DNA from: Hsuehochloa calcarea
Taxonomy: Eukaryota; Streptophyta; Magnoliopsida; Poales; Poaceae
Assembly: GCA_036346395.1 (NCBI GenBank)
Contig: CM070604.1
Span: forward strand, 48,821,662-48,885,661
DNA: 64,000 nucleotides
Reading direction: 5' to 3'
Below the pieces are notes generated by a model that was not told where the DNA came from, did no database searches, and saw only the letters and a list, made by a program, of their open reading frames with translations. Positions 23,641-34,962 of the stretch are shown in pieces; position 1 is the stretch's first letter; every line of letters begins with the position of its first letter. Both the position numbers and the translations under genes were made by a program.

Positions 23641-25799
23641 TGGTTGGTAAGAGGCAAATGGGGCTCTATGTAACATTTCAATTCTAGAATTTAATAATCA
23701 AAGAAAGGGGCACGTCGACACCAATGAGCCCGGGAATGCCTGATTTACATGTTACAACCGGCCGAGCAATTAAATACCAGATATCACTCCACACGGAATT
23801 CGAAGTGAATATCTCGAAACCTGAGCAGCATATTCAAAGCAATAAGTCTATTTTACATCTCGACTTTACGAAAAATCCACTCAACACACACCCGACTACA
23901 AAATCGGGTGTTGAACTCCCGAATTTACAAAATCAGATCAATTTATGACAGTGCATCTCCTACCTAAGTTGATTTCGTTATATGTCGATGCTCAAATATC
24001 GATTTTACGAACGAATGTTTGGGATTTTCTGATACAGGGCGTTTCGATCTTCTCGAGTAGAACCGTAGTTACATAGTGCTTGACGACGAACAATGCTCAG
24101 CTATACATCACATGTCAGTGTACGGACTTATAGCTCTATGGATATTCACCAACACGCACCAGGATGATCACCGCTAGAGCATGAGCGGAGATCACTGAGC
24201 CCTCAATTCCCAGCGAAAAGCAAACTTGATCTTGTATCGCAGAACAAACAACTTATCGCCTAATTCTCTCTCAGAAATCCTCACATGAATTCCGGAACAA
24301 AAGAGCAATTATTGTTTCTTGGCATAATTCAGGCACGATAGAGCTCTATCTCAAGAAAATGACGGCTAGGGTTCCAGTTGAGTAACTCAAGTCATGACTT
24401 TAGTGTCTCTCATCTATCACCAGTGTTATCCCCCAATAGCCGTAAGCATCTTTTTTTATAGTGCCCATGATGGATTCTATCCGAATACGTTATATTCCAA
24501 CCCGTTAAGTGTGTGACCTGTTAGGTTTATGCGTAGTCGGTTGTGACTCGAAAACCTTTTCAGACAACGAGTCGTTAGGGGTTCCTAGCAGAACATAACG
24601 ATTTCTGAAAACACACAAATTATATCGGACGAACCTAAATGCAATATAATCTACGACCAGGTTCTCATCACTTACGACCAGGTCCTATCTCTATACGACC
24701 AGTTCATAACTCCTTACGACCAGGTTTCGACCACTATGTGATTATGTTCGACCAGTCTACGACCAGCTCGTATATCTATACGACTAGTCCGTAACTGATA
24801 GAACTAAGCGACCTACTCATGCATTCTTCCTTTGTCTCACGATATCTGGTTGAGCTACAGGTGATATATTATATCATTTTTCTGACTGTTTAATACTTTC
24901 TCAATCGAATGTCAGATAACCTTATGTAGTCGAACTCTTCGACCACCAGTGGCATGGCCATGCACTTTCTTTATCCGATCACTTTGAAGGGCCCAGAGAT
25001 ATCTCTCCTGTTATGTTAGGAGGGACAAATCTCATATCCGACCAGTTATATTTCTACGCATGTTTCATAGCATACCCGAAAGTTACCTTTATAACTACCC
25101 AGTTATGAGTAGCGTTAGCCAACCCCTAAGAGTGATATTACATATGTAGGTAACCATGCTGATCTCAAGTCTAAGAAGTATACATCATCATTACTTGAGA
25201 CTAACTAATGACACATATAATTATAACAATTTTAATAGTGTCTTAAGGTGGATCTATCCAATACAATGTTCTCTAACATGTGTTTACATTATCGATTCGA
25301 TATCTCTATATCTATGACTGGTGAAACATGACCATCAATCAATACATGTACTGGTCGTAGAGTCACTGGTGTTTCGACCAGTGACATCCGACTATGGATA
25401 CATTTATAACGATTTCATCATAAGTTAAAAGAGCTTCGCAAACAAGTCACATACTCGTTAATCTTTATAACTGATGATTCTTATAAGGAACATAATAACA
25501 CTTATTTAATAACTCATAAATATAAACGTGATATAATAATCTTTATGATTGTCTTTAGAGCATATCATCAACACATCACGCATGAGCATGCAGTATGGAA
25601 AATTTTAAAAAATTGGCTTACGATATGTTATTCCATTGTCTTGGCGATCCGAGATTCATCACTTAAGTATTTTCAAAAAACAAAAACAAATGGTGGGTAT
25701 ATGGTGGTCGGTGACAGATGCCTTAAACTAACAAGACCAATTGGTTGTAAAAAAAGAAATAACAAATGGTGGGTGCAGACGGTGGTTGGTGACCGAGGC
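23641..25799 (-). repeat. Inverted unit B1 of the ~2.1-kb repeat family
   Basis: The reverse complement matches units A2/A3 almost end to end: the subrepeat at 23641-23660 pairs with 3776, the AAATCGGGTGTTGAACTCCC block at 23900 pairs with 3590, the GACGGCTAGGGTTC block at 24360 with 3100, and the CGTAAGCC end at 25620 with 1850 and 3975. The junction at 23641 is close to the point where unit A3 also departs from the other copies (GTGTGCAAC). Confidence 0.75.
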
Positions 25800-27017
25800 A
25801 AATGTGGCTCTATCTAACATTTCAATCCAAGAATTTAATAATGAAAGTTGATGTCACAAAAACACCAACGAGCCCGGGAATGCCTGATTTACATGTTATA
25901 GCAGGCCGAGCAATTAAATACAAGATATCACTCCACACGGAACTCGAAGTCAACATCTCGAAAGCTGAGCAGCATATTCAAAGCAATAAGTCTATTTTTA
26001 CATGGCAACTTTACGAAAAATCCACTTAAGACACACCCGACTACAAAATCGGGTGTTTAACTCCCAACCTTACAAAATCAGATTAATTTATGACTGTGCA
26101 TATTCCACCTAAGAAGATTTTTGGCAATATTGGCAGCTATGCTATCAGTTTAACTCTTCGACCACCAGTGGTATGGCCATGCACTTTCTTTATCCGATCA
26201 CTTTGAGGGGCGCAGATATATCTGTCCTGTTATGTTAGGAGGGGCACATCTCATATCCGACCAGTTATATTTCTACGCATGTTTCATAGTATACCCGAAA
26301 GTTACCTTTATAACTATCAAGTTACGAGTAGCGTTTGTCAACCCCCTAAGAGTGCTATTACACATGTAGATAATCACATTGATCTCAGTTCTAAAGATTA
26401 TATATCATCATTACTTGAGACCAATTAATGACACATAGAATTATAACAATCTTAATAGTCTCTCAAGGTGGGTCTATCCAACACAATGTTCTCTAACATA
26501 TGTTTACATTATCGATTCAATATCTCTATATCTATGACCGGTGAAATATGGTTATCAATCAATACATGTGTTGGTTGTAGAGTTACTGGTGTTCCGACCA
26601 TTAACATCTGACCAGGGATACATTTATAACGACTTCATCATAAGTTAAAAGAACTTCACCAACAAGTCGCATACTCGTTAATCTTTATAGTTGATGATTC
26701 TTTTAAGGAATAGAGTAACACTTATTCAATAACTCATAAATATAGACGTGATACAATCATTTTTATAATTGCCTTTAGGGCATATAACCAACACATCACA
26801 CATTAGCATGCAGTATGGAAATAATTTAAAAATTGGCTTGCGATATGTTATTCTATTGTCTCGGCGATCTGTCATTCATCACTTAAGTATTTTCAAAAAA
26901 CAAAAACAAATGGTGGGTATATGGAGGTCGGTGACAGAGGGCTTAAACTAACCAGACCAGTTGGTTGTTAAAAAAGAAATAGCAAATGGTGGGTGCACAC
27001 GGCGGTTGGTGACAGAG
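25800..27017 (-). repeat. Inverted unit B2 (internally deleted)
   Basis: It starts with the same CAAATGTGGCTCTATCTAAC edge as B1. The middle is missing: sequence near 26150 (GGCAGCTATGCTATCAGTTT) jumps to ACTCTTCGACCACCAGTGG, which in B1 lies about 0.9 kb further on. The rest matches B1 from 24930 to 25790. Confidence 0.7.
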
Positions 27018-27115
27018 GCAAATGTGGCTCTATGTAACATTTCAATCCAAGAATTTAATAATGAAACTTGAGGACACATGGACACCAATGAGCCCGGGAA
27101 TGTCTGATTTACATT
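27018..27115 (-). repeat. Inverted unit B3, fragment
   Basis: About 98 bp of a third inverted copy: CAAATGTGGCTCTATGTAAC to CTGATTTACAT. It stops at 27115, where coding sequence of a copia element begins in mid-gene. The sharp stop suggests the copia element was cut by, or inserted at, this point. Confidence 0.7.
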
Positions 27116-27958
27116 TCATATAATCCTTATAATTGTTCATCTTAACAATTACAGTCTGATTATCACAGTTCATCAGAATAGTCGGTACCGGTTTTCAACC
27201 ACCGACAAATCCATCAAGAGCTCACGAAGCCATTCAACTTCAACAGTGGCAGTATCTAATGTTGTGAGTTCTGCTTTAATTGTTGACCTCGTTAAGATGG
27301 TCGGCTTGCAAGACTTCTATGAAACAGCGCCACTTCCAAGTGTGAAGACATATCCACTTGTGGCCTTAATCTCATCAGCATCAGATATTCAATTTGAAGC
27401 GCTATAACCCTCCAGTACCCTGGGATACCCGGTATAGTGAATGTCATAGCTCATAGTACCCTTTAGATAGCGCATTACCCTCTCAAGAGCATGCCAATGA
27501 TCATCTCCCGGATTAGAAACAAAATGGCTTAGTTTGCTCAAAGCAAACGAGATGTCAAGCCTGGTACCGCTAGCTAAATACATGAGTGAACCAATTATCT
27601 GAGAATATCTCAATTGGTCTCTGGCTATTCTCCGATTCTTACTAAGCAACACGCTAGGATCATAAGGTGTTGGAGAGGATTTGTAGTCGCTATAACCAAA
27701 ACGACTCAGAACCATTTCCACATAATGGGTTTGCAACAATGTAATTCCACTATCATCATCTCTCAACAGCTTGATGTTTAAGATAACATCAGCTACCCCC
27801 AAATCTTTCATCTCAAAATTTTGAGACAAGAAATTCTTGACCTCCTTAATCACATTAAGGTTGGTCCCAAAGATCAGTATGTCATCAACATACAGACATA
27901 GAATGACTCCCTCGCCCCCATCATGGCGATAATACTCATATATGTTAGCTTCATTCAT
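27116..27958 (-). pseudogene. Copia RT C-terminal part and RNase H, truncated
   Basis: The open reading 27389-27958 contains the catalytic YVDDILIFG, FEMKDLG, YSQIIGSLMYLASGTRPD-like sequence (here TRLD) and MRYLKGT. Below 27389 RNase H continues with DADEIKATSGYVFTLG and a KSCKPTILTRSTIKAELTTL stretch containing an in-frame stop. It ends near 27116 at the repeat arm. Confidence 0.85.
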
Positions 27959-28063
27959 AATAAACCCTGCAGATGTTAAAATTCTATCGAACTTTTCATG
28001 CCACTGATTAGGTACTTATTTAAGACCATACAAAGATTTCAACAACTTACACACATTTTCTTC

Positions 28064-28981
28064 TTAACCATTTACTACAAATCCATCTAGTTGTTCCATG
28101 TAAATTTCCTCGTCCAACTCTCCATTCAGGAAAGCCGTCTTAACGTCCATCTGATGAACGAGAAGACTGTGTGAGGTAGCCAGAGATAGTAGTACTCGAA
28201 TAGTAGTCAATCTAGCCATAGGTGAATAAGTATCAAAGAAATATTCGCCTTCCTTTTGGGTATAACCCTTGGCCACAAGTTGTGCATTGTACTTCTCGAT
28301 AGTACCATCAGGCCTAAGCTTCTTTTTGAACACGCACTTACATCCTACAGGTTTACAACCATAAGAACGTTCAGTGATCTCCCAAGTTCCATTAGAGACA
28401 ATGGAATCCATTTCACTACGGACTGCTTCCTTCCAGTATTCCGCATCTGGAGAAGTATATGCTTGAGAAATGGTACTCGGAGTATCATCCACAAGGTATA
28501 CAATGAAATTAGAACCAAAAGACTTTGCAGTCCTTTGTCTTTTACTCTTCCTCGGAGTTTCATTGTTTTCATCCTCAGGAATTTGCTCAGGGGTTTGCTC
28601 AAAATATTCCATTGGAAAGGCAGATTCAAGAGTTGTATAAGGCTCCTGACTCAATGAACTAGGCATATCTTTCATCGGAAAAATATCCTCAAAGAATGTA
28701 GCATCTCTAGACTCCAAAATTGTACTGACATGCACGTCAGGTACTCCAGATTTCACTACTAGAAATCTATATCCAATGCTATGGTGAGCATAGCCTAGAA
28801 ATACGTAATCCACGGTTTTTGGTCCAAGCTTACGCTTTTTGGGAATTGGCACATTGACTTTCGTCAAACAACCCCAAGTACGCAAGTATGAAAGTGATAG
28901 TCTTTTCTTCTCCCATTGTTCATATGTGGTTATCTCTTTATTCTTTGTAGGAATCCTATTTAGGACATGACATGAAGTCAA
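28064..28981 (-). pseudogene. Copia integrase tail and RT N-terminal part
   Basis: A 305-codon reading. Residues 1-110 are the integrase C-terminal region (TSCHVLNRIPTKNKE, LRTWGCLTKVNVPIPKKRKLG, VFLGYAHHSIGYRF). The RVT_2 reverse transcriptase starts near residue 190 with EAVRSEMDSIVSNGTWE, then YSPMARLTTIRVLLSLA and QMDVKTAFLNGELDEEIYM. It ends at a stop before the YVDD segment, which follows in another frame at 27958. Confidence 0.85.
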
Positions 28982-29810
28982 TATAGCCCCCCCCCCACCA
29001 TGCTTTGGAAAGTCCCGATGTGTCTAACATGGCGTTAACCAAATCAGTTAGAGTGCGATTCTTTCTTTCAGCAACCCCGTTTGACTGTGGTGAATAGAGA
29101 GGTGTCGTCTCATGAATTATACCATTTTTCTCACAGAATAAATTGAACTCACTAGAAAAGTACTCGCCACCACGATCAGACCTAACCCTTTTGATTTTTC
29201 TTTCATGTTGGTGCTTAGCTTCTGCCTTATAGATTTTAAAGTAGTGAAGAGCTTCATCTTTAATTTTCAAAAGATACACATAGCAGAACCTAGTGGAGTC
29301 ATCAATCAAAGTCATGAAATATCTCTTACCACCTTTTATCAACACACCATTCATCTCACACAGATCTGAATGTATGAGTTCTAATAGTGCCAAGCTCCTT
29401 ACCTCTGCGGCCTTATGAGGCTTACGAGGCTGCTTTGATTGCATACAAACTTGACATTTAGAACCTTTGGCAAGGGTGAATTTCAGGATTAACTCTAAAC
29501 TGGCTAACCGCATCATGCAACCAAAATTTATGTGACAAAGTCGTGAATGCCAAATAGTAGTCTCATTACCACTATAAACATGGTTCACAACATTACTACA
29601 CAAATCTGAAAGAGATATGCGAAACAATATAAATTTATTGGACTCAAATACCAGTCTAAAGCCATCTTTACACAGAAGAGATCCGCTGACAAGATTCTTA
29701 TTGATAGATGACATATGGTGCACGTTCTTCAGTTGCACAATCTTTCCGGAAGTAAACTTCATATCGACTGTACCAACACCATGAACAGTGGCATGTGGCC
29801 CGTTCCCCAT
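28956..29810 (-). pseudogene. Copia pre-integrase and integrase core
   Basis: A 284-codon reading with the GAG-pre-integrase zinc motif (WHSRLCHINF ... CQVC) and the rve core: LIHSDLCEMNG, LIDDSTRFCYVYLL, VRSDRGGEYFSSEF and VAERKNRTL, so the D,D,E residues are all visible. Just after AWWG the sequence runs into ten consecutive C (plus strand 28987-28996). This shifts the frame, and the true continuation (LTSCHVLNR) is in the next reading. Confidence 0.85.
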
Positions 29811-30203
29811 TAGAACAATGAATCCCTAGTGACACAGTAAGAAGGGCACAATGAAATATCAACACACACATGTATATTAGCACCAGTGTCTATCGACCAA
29901 TTGGTAGAATGACACACGGAAAGAATAATAGGTAAATTACCATAGCCTGATGTTCCCGTCTCAGTGGTACAAACAACAACATTAGCATACTTGGAATTCT
30001 GCCCTTGCTGATTCTTTCCACCCTGCGTTGGCTAAAATACTTGGCCCAATGACCAGATTCGCCACACACAAAGCAAAGGTCATCCTTTGTGTTCTTCTTC
30101 TTCTTCTTAAAGCTAGTTGTTTGTGTAGCCTTGTTATTGCCTTTGAACTTTTGAGCTTAGTCATTCTTCTTCTGCACCATATTGGCACTAGAATGTCCCT
30201 CAT
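29811..30203 (-). pseudogene. Copia zinc knuckle and protease segment
   Basis: The minus strand near 30080 encodes CFVCGESGHWAKYF, a CCHC knuckle whose last Cys is replaced by Tyr. Near 29890 NWSIDTGANIHV carries an intact DTGA protease active site. Stops separate this stretch from the integrase reading (codon for W to stop near 29828). No single open frame covers it. Confidence 0.75.
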
Positions 30204-30851
30204 TACCTCTAGTGTGTGTATCTTTTACCCTCGCCTTCTCTTCAACATCAAGAGATCCAATGAGATTTTCAACAGAAAACTCTTGTCTCTTGTGTTTCAG
30301 AGAAGTAGAAAAATTCCTCTAAGAAGGAGGAAGCTTGACAATAATACCTCTCGCGACAAACTTGTCCGGTAACACACACTTGAAGTGCTCAAGTTCTGTG
30401 GCCATGGATTGTATCCCATGAGCCTGTTCAACTACAGAATGGACATCAACCATTCTATAGTATGGTATTGATCCATGAGATACAATTCACTGCCTGCATC
30501 CGAAACTCCAAACTTGGCCTCGAGTGCATCCCGCATCTCTTTCCCAGTTTTAATCAACATGTATGCATCAACTAAATTCTCACGAAGAACACTAACCACG
30601 GCACCTTTAAAAAGGTTATCAGCAAGCTCGAACGCTTGCTCCTGTTCAGGAGTAAGTGTTCCTTCAGGTTTGCCGTTTACCACAGGGAAAACGTTCATGG
30701 CAGTTAGCCAAAGCACCATCTTGGTGCGCCACCTCTTGTAATTCGCACCATCGAACTCAGAGGGTTTGAGCGTGCGTGTGTTCACTTCAATCAGGTGTTC
30801 GCGTGCGTGTGTCCAGGGTGATATCGTGGACGCGAGCAGTCGCGCGAACAT
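30204..30851 (-). pseudogene. Copia gag, frameshifted
   Basis: The open part (30432-30851) has NTRTLKPSEFDGANYKRWR, then VVNGKPEG and SVLRENLVDAYMLIKTGKEM, the UBN2/copia gag pattern. A one-base shift near 30450 moves the continuation (MVDVHSVVEQAHG, LEHFKCVLPDKFVARG, VENLIGSLDVEEKARVKD) to another frame that also has a stop at 30320. Gag is the particle protein; this copy cannot make it. Confidence 0.8.
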
Positions 30852-30860
30852 GTGTGCAAG

Positions 30861-31068
30861 TTTGTGTTTTCATGTGTGTGCGTGCGCATGTGTCATATAT
30901 GGTTGTCTTCATCGTACCCTTGGAAAATGATGGTGACTTGACTTAGTATGTGTTGTTCTCAAATGTTGGCAAGACAAAATATAGTCGACCATGACAACAC
31001 AATGTAAACAGTCAAAAATCGGTGCAACAGAAACAAAGCCCGCCCCTACCGGACCACATGCATTACTA
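30861..31068 (+). other. Unassigned spacer
   Basis: A TG/CA-rich alternating stretch (30840-30900) and AT-rich sequence between the copia gag start and the presumed end of the next element. A copia 5' LTR would be expected here but I do not recognise one. Confidence 0.4.
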
Positions 31069-31461
31069 GGGGCGAGTTCACCGTAGGTGCTCGAGCACCC
31101 CTCCCTCCCCACATTGGACCCCTAGACCTTGTACCCATTGGCCACTTAGCACCGGCGACTGCGAGTCGTAGGTTGAAGAAAGGTGCGGCGAGTTGGCGTC
31201 TTCGTGAGTCGGAGGTTGAAGAAAATATTTCCGGGCCAGACATGTGGCTTAAGAGTTAAGGCCAAATCTTTTCGGGCGAGGCATGTGGCTTAAGAGTTAA
31301 GGCCCAGTGCCCCTGTCGGCTGCCAACCCAAATAACAGATAAGCTCACTACTCACTCTCTCAGCAGCTTAGTCAAACGTCTAGACCCCAGATTCTAGAGA
31401 CGGGGAGACCGAGAGGCGAGAGATACTCACTGAGGCGGTGAGGCCTGAGGGGGAGGCGGTC

Positions 31462-32427
31462 TGATGAGGACATGAACCCTATGGATACAACCATATTTGC
31501 TATGCTTGTTGTTCCAAGTACAAGAGCTCGTACGCTTCACTTAAATTATCAGGTGGGCTTGTTTTTAGGAGTGTCTTTATATTATATGAACTATATGATG
31601 CTACCTAATGATGAAATATATATATGTGCAGCACCATGTCACTTTTGGTCCAAGACAAGCAAGCAGTTCGAGCTGAACCCGTTTTGGAATCCAGTTCAGC
31701 CTCCGGAATCAGCCTGATAGCACCAACTTAAAACAGACACAACTTTTACAAACGGAGTCCGGTTCGGGTGTTCTTGGGCTTGTTGGAAAGCTAACGACGA
31801 GATCTTTCCAAAGGATCTAGCTTCACCTCTAAATTCCTTCGGTAGACTTCAAAATAGTTAAAATAAGGTGCTATATCACTGATTTGGGCCGATTTGGGCC
31901 TTATAATCGTACCGGAATTGGCCCATATGCCGCCGGCCCACCGGGGGGTGTGGTTACTGTTCATATGAATAGTAACACACGATTTTAGTCCCTCCCCGCT
32001 ATTTTTTTAGATTTATGGCTACTCATCCACTATTTAAGGAGGACGCACCCCCTCTAGTTTCCGGGGATTTCGTTTGATAAGTTTCTCCATTGTGAAAACT
32101 CTCGTTCTTCCCTTGTGTTGACTAGACCAACCGTAAAGGACCTCTTGCGGAATCTCACCTTTTGAACTCAATCATATATTTATAATTCAGATTGTTTTTT
32201 ATCTCGTTCTTGCTTGCTTCTTCGGTGTATGCTGGAATTGATCTTCGTGATCAGGTCATCCGAGTATTCATGCACGGTTGATAATGACTTGTCGACCAAT
32301 TCAGCTTTTCCATGGTTTCGAGCCTTGCGTGTTCGTAGCCAGGATCGTGAGAGTTGAGCGACGACTACGGAACTTATCGTTCTTATCGAAAGATCGGGCC
32401 AACAAACAAGGACCTTCGGGTTCATCA
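31462..32427 (+). repeat. 5' LTR of the non-autonomous gypsy element
   Basis: Starts TGATGAGGACAT, ends GGGTTCATCA, two bases before the primer-binding site. CTATTTAAGGAGG at about 32030 is a likely TATA box. A 24-bp near-perfect palindrome (31953-31976, arms GTTACTGTTCAT / ATGAATAGTAAC) is absent from the 3' LTR. Confidence 0.85.
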
Positions 32428-32429
32428 AG

Positions 32430-32441
32430 TGGTATCAGAGC
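32430..32441 (+). promoter_or_regulatory. Primer-binding site (initiator Met tRNA type)
   Basis: TGGTATCAGAGC follows the LTR end after a two-base spacer. This is the common plant primer-binding site complementary to the 3' end of initiator methionine tRNA. Confidence 0.85.
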
Positions 32442-33914
32442 TACAGTTCATCGTGAGAGTTTTCAGTTTTCTAGTAGTAGATTCGTTTTTCATACCTAGA
32501 GTCCAGAAAATTGCCGAAAGAAAAAAAAATTCGCATCTATCATCCATACCGAGCCCTTTGAGCATTTACAATTTTTTATTTTCAGTTTGCTTGTTGAATC
32601 ATTAGTTGAATTGTCATGTCTAGTTGCTGATCTTTAGTTCTAGTTATTGTCTAGTTGGTCGTTGTCCAGATTGCTTCTCGTATTTTTCCTTTGCGTCGCT
32701 TGATCGTCCTTTTAGGGTTCTTAGTTTTTGCATCTAAAACAGAAAATTCGTGTGTTAGAACTACTCTAATCTGCACCAAAAAAAAAGAAAACACTTTACT
32801 ATTATTCGTGAATTATGGAAAACCCTAGGGCCGGCAAAATAATAGAAGGAGAAAGAGGCCGCCACACAAAACAAAAGCCGTGGTAGAAAAAAAAAGCAAT
32901 CTTACACCAAAACCAGTGAAAACTAGTGGAGCCCTTCTACATATAGCCACAAACTTGCACAAAAAATTTCAGCAAGATTAGCCCACGGAATCAAAAGATA
33001 TATAGCAATTTAAAGATTGAAACCGAATCGGTTTCTAGTACGAGTACGATTCCGTTTCCGAGAGACCTTCAGTAAAACGGGCATAACTTTTGTATATGGT
33101 GTCCGATTTGGACATTCTTGGACTCGTTGGAAAGCTAACGACGAGGTGCATACTTTTCACTTAATACACTAGTCTCCCTCCAGGGAACCCAAAATCAGTA
33201 ATTTTCAGCCTCGAATTCGCGTCGCAAGTTTTCAGTTTCGGTTTTTGCCATTTCTTTCAATCTTCCCTTCGGAATTTGTGGTTCACCTCAACTGCAAAGT
33301 TGTAGATCACATCAAAACCTTTCAAACGAGTATATATAAGACATATAAAACTTTGCTTTTTAATCTGTCGAGACTAACTATTGTTTTCTGCTTAAACTAA
33401 AGGGTTGTTTACGCTGCGCGTTATTCATTTTTATGCTCTACATCGTGTGAACAATCTTGTGCCCTACAAATAAGTGTGAGTAGTTGGTTAGCGTCTCTTC
33501 TAGCACTTGTTGTGAGGTTTTTCATTGCTTACATCAAGTCACATTTATCTTTGCATGTGCGTACATACACATCTCTTAGTGGGGTTTTGATTACCTAAAC
33601 TTTGATTAGACTAGGATCAACAACATTGACTAGTACTTTGAATAATTTTTTCAACTTGCATTAACTGATTTGATTATTGCTGATCCTTGCTACCATATTG
33701 AAGCCTTCCGAGCTTCACTTCCTACTAACTCAGTAGGTTCCGTTCATTGCAATCGTTGGGCTAATCGCAAGTGAGAATATCACGAACCAGCCACCGGTTG
33801 TACCACTCCCTTGCTGCATTGGTAAGAACTAATAAGAACTTGGTAAGGTGTTGTGAGAGAGCAACTGTTGAAAGGCCAAAACCTAGTAGTTGATAGGAGC
33901 ATATACACTGTGAT
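32442..33914 (+). other. Long untranslated leader of the non-autonomous element
   Basis: About 1.5 kb without a supported gene. It contains a second copy of the LTR-like phrase CTTGG.CT.GTTGGAAAGCTAACGACGAG (split in the text near 33118-33145, related to 31768-31800 in the LTR). AT-rich with A-runs at 32521, 32778 and 32890. Confidence 0.5.
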
Positions 33915-34379
33915 GTGTTTCCTCGTTTTCTACTAACAATGACAGGTTGGTTGAAGCTGGTAGATTACGATCACATCACGGGCAGATTTGAACTCAAAGG
34001 TAAACAACTACCATTATGCATCATGCCACTCACCGCTGAGAGTACGTCGTTGGAGTATTTCATATGGGTTACTATGTTGGAAAGCTACTTTGAAAGACAT
34101 GACCTTGATCCTTATGAGAAGATGAGAAGGGCAAGGACGACGCTGATCGGTGATGTTCAACATTGGTGGTTAAATATCGAGTACCACTTCATGTACACAT
34201 GGGAGCAGATGAAGAATAAATTGCAACGTCGTTTTGTACCTCCACCACCCACGGTCACAAGCGAGGTGCAACCTAAGATAACTGAAAATGCTAACATTGT
34301 TTTGCCTCCTACTCCATCTACAGATACCGCCGAGATGCTTGAAGAGATGAAGGTACCGTCGAGATGCTTGAAGAGATGA
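33915..34379 (+). pseudogene. Gag-like ORF of the non-autonomous gypsy element, truncated by a 29-bp duplication
   Basis: 154 codons. Residues around 45-105 match Retrotrans_gag: LEYFIWVTMLESYFERHDL, DPYEKMRRARTTLIGDVQHWW and YTWEQMKNKLQRRFVPPPP. The reading ends because GAGATGCTTGAAGAGATGAAG is duplicated at 34332 and 34361. The period is 29 bp, which shifts the frame; without it the reading would run on toward the next ORF. The real start could be MTGWLKL at residue 9. Confidence 0.75.
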
Positions 34380-34467
34380 AGGATGATCTGGCGCATCTTA
34401 TGTCATTAGATGAGAAGTTTGAGGTGCCTACAGTATCTGGGAGGACGATAATGACAAAGGTACCAAT

Positions 34468-34890
34468 TTGATGTTACCGCATGACATAGAGCAGCCTTGT
34501 GAGTATATACCTGTTGTAGTGCAATCTTTTGATATTCCTTGTGTTGACTTGAACGAACCATGTGTTGATCTGAAGTCACATAATTTCGCACAGGTTGAAT
34601 TAATTACACATAAAGAAGTACTTGATAGAATATCCACTTCTGATGCGTTGTGTTATATCATGCTTAATGAGCCCGTTAGTTTGGAATGTGCTATGAAGAA
34701 AGTTTCTAAACTTTCATCGCTAAATTCTCTATCTAGCACCTACACCTACTGTTTTAAATTAGTTGGAGATTATGGTGTAGACAATCAATTTATGGTATAT
34801 CGAATATGCATAACTTGTGATCACATGGATGAATTGAAGTTTGTTATTTTAAACAATAATTCTTGTGTCTTTGAATCTTGTTCATTGTGA
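34468..34890 (+). CDS. Unknown ORF of the non-autonomous element, part 1
   Basis: 140 codons, not recognised. It is in a frame that appears to have been continuous with gag upstream before frame changes near 34360-34460. The sequence is Cys- and Val-rich with two near repeats (IPCVDLNE, PCVDLKS) and no protease or polymerase motif. Host-gene origin or a family-specific accessory protein are both possible. Confidence 0.4.
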   Translation: MMLPHDIEQPCEYIPVVVQSFDIPCVDLNEPCVDLKSHNFAQVELITHKEVLDRISTSDALCYIMLNEPVSLECAMKKVSKLSSLNSLSSTYTYCFKLVGDYGVDNQFMVYRICITCDHMDELKFVILNNNSCVFESCSL

Positions 34891-34962
34891 GAGAAAATAA
34901 AATTTAGTGATAATTCAATCCCTATGTGTTAGCCTCTTATTGCACCAACTAGTATTGACATT

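Larger units (their letters stand above)
27116..30860 (-). mobile_element. Ty1/copia retrotransposon body, no LTRs seen
   Basis: Gag, zinc knuckle, protease, integrase, RT and RNase H lie in copia order on the minus strand. The element is cut inside RNase H at about 27116 and I find no LTR at either end. Several stops, frameshifts and a poly-C tract break it. Gag, protease and pol would form one polyprotein in an intact copy. Confidence 0.85.
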
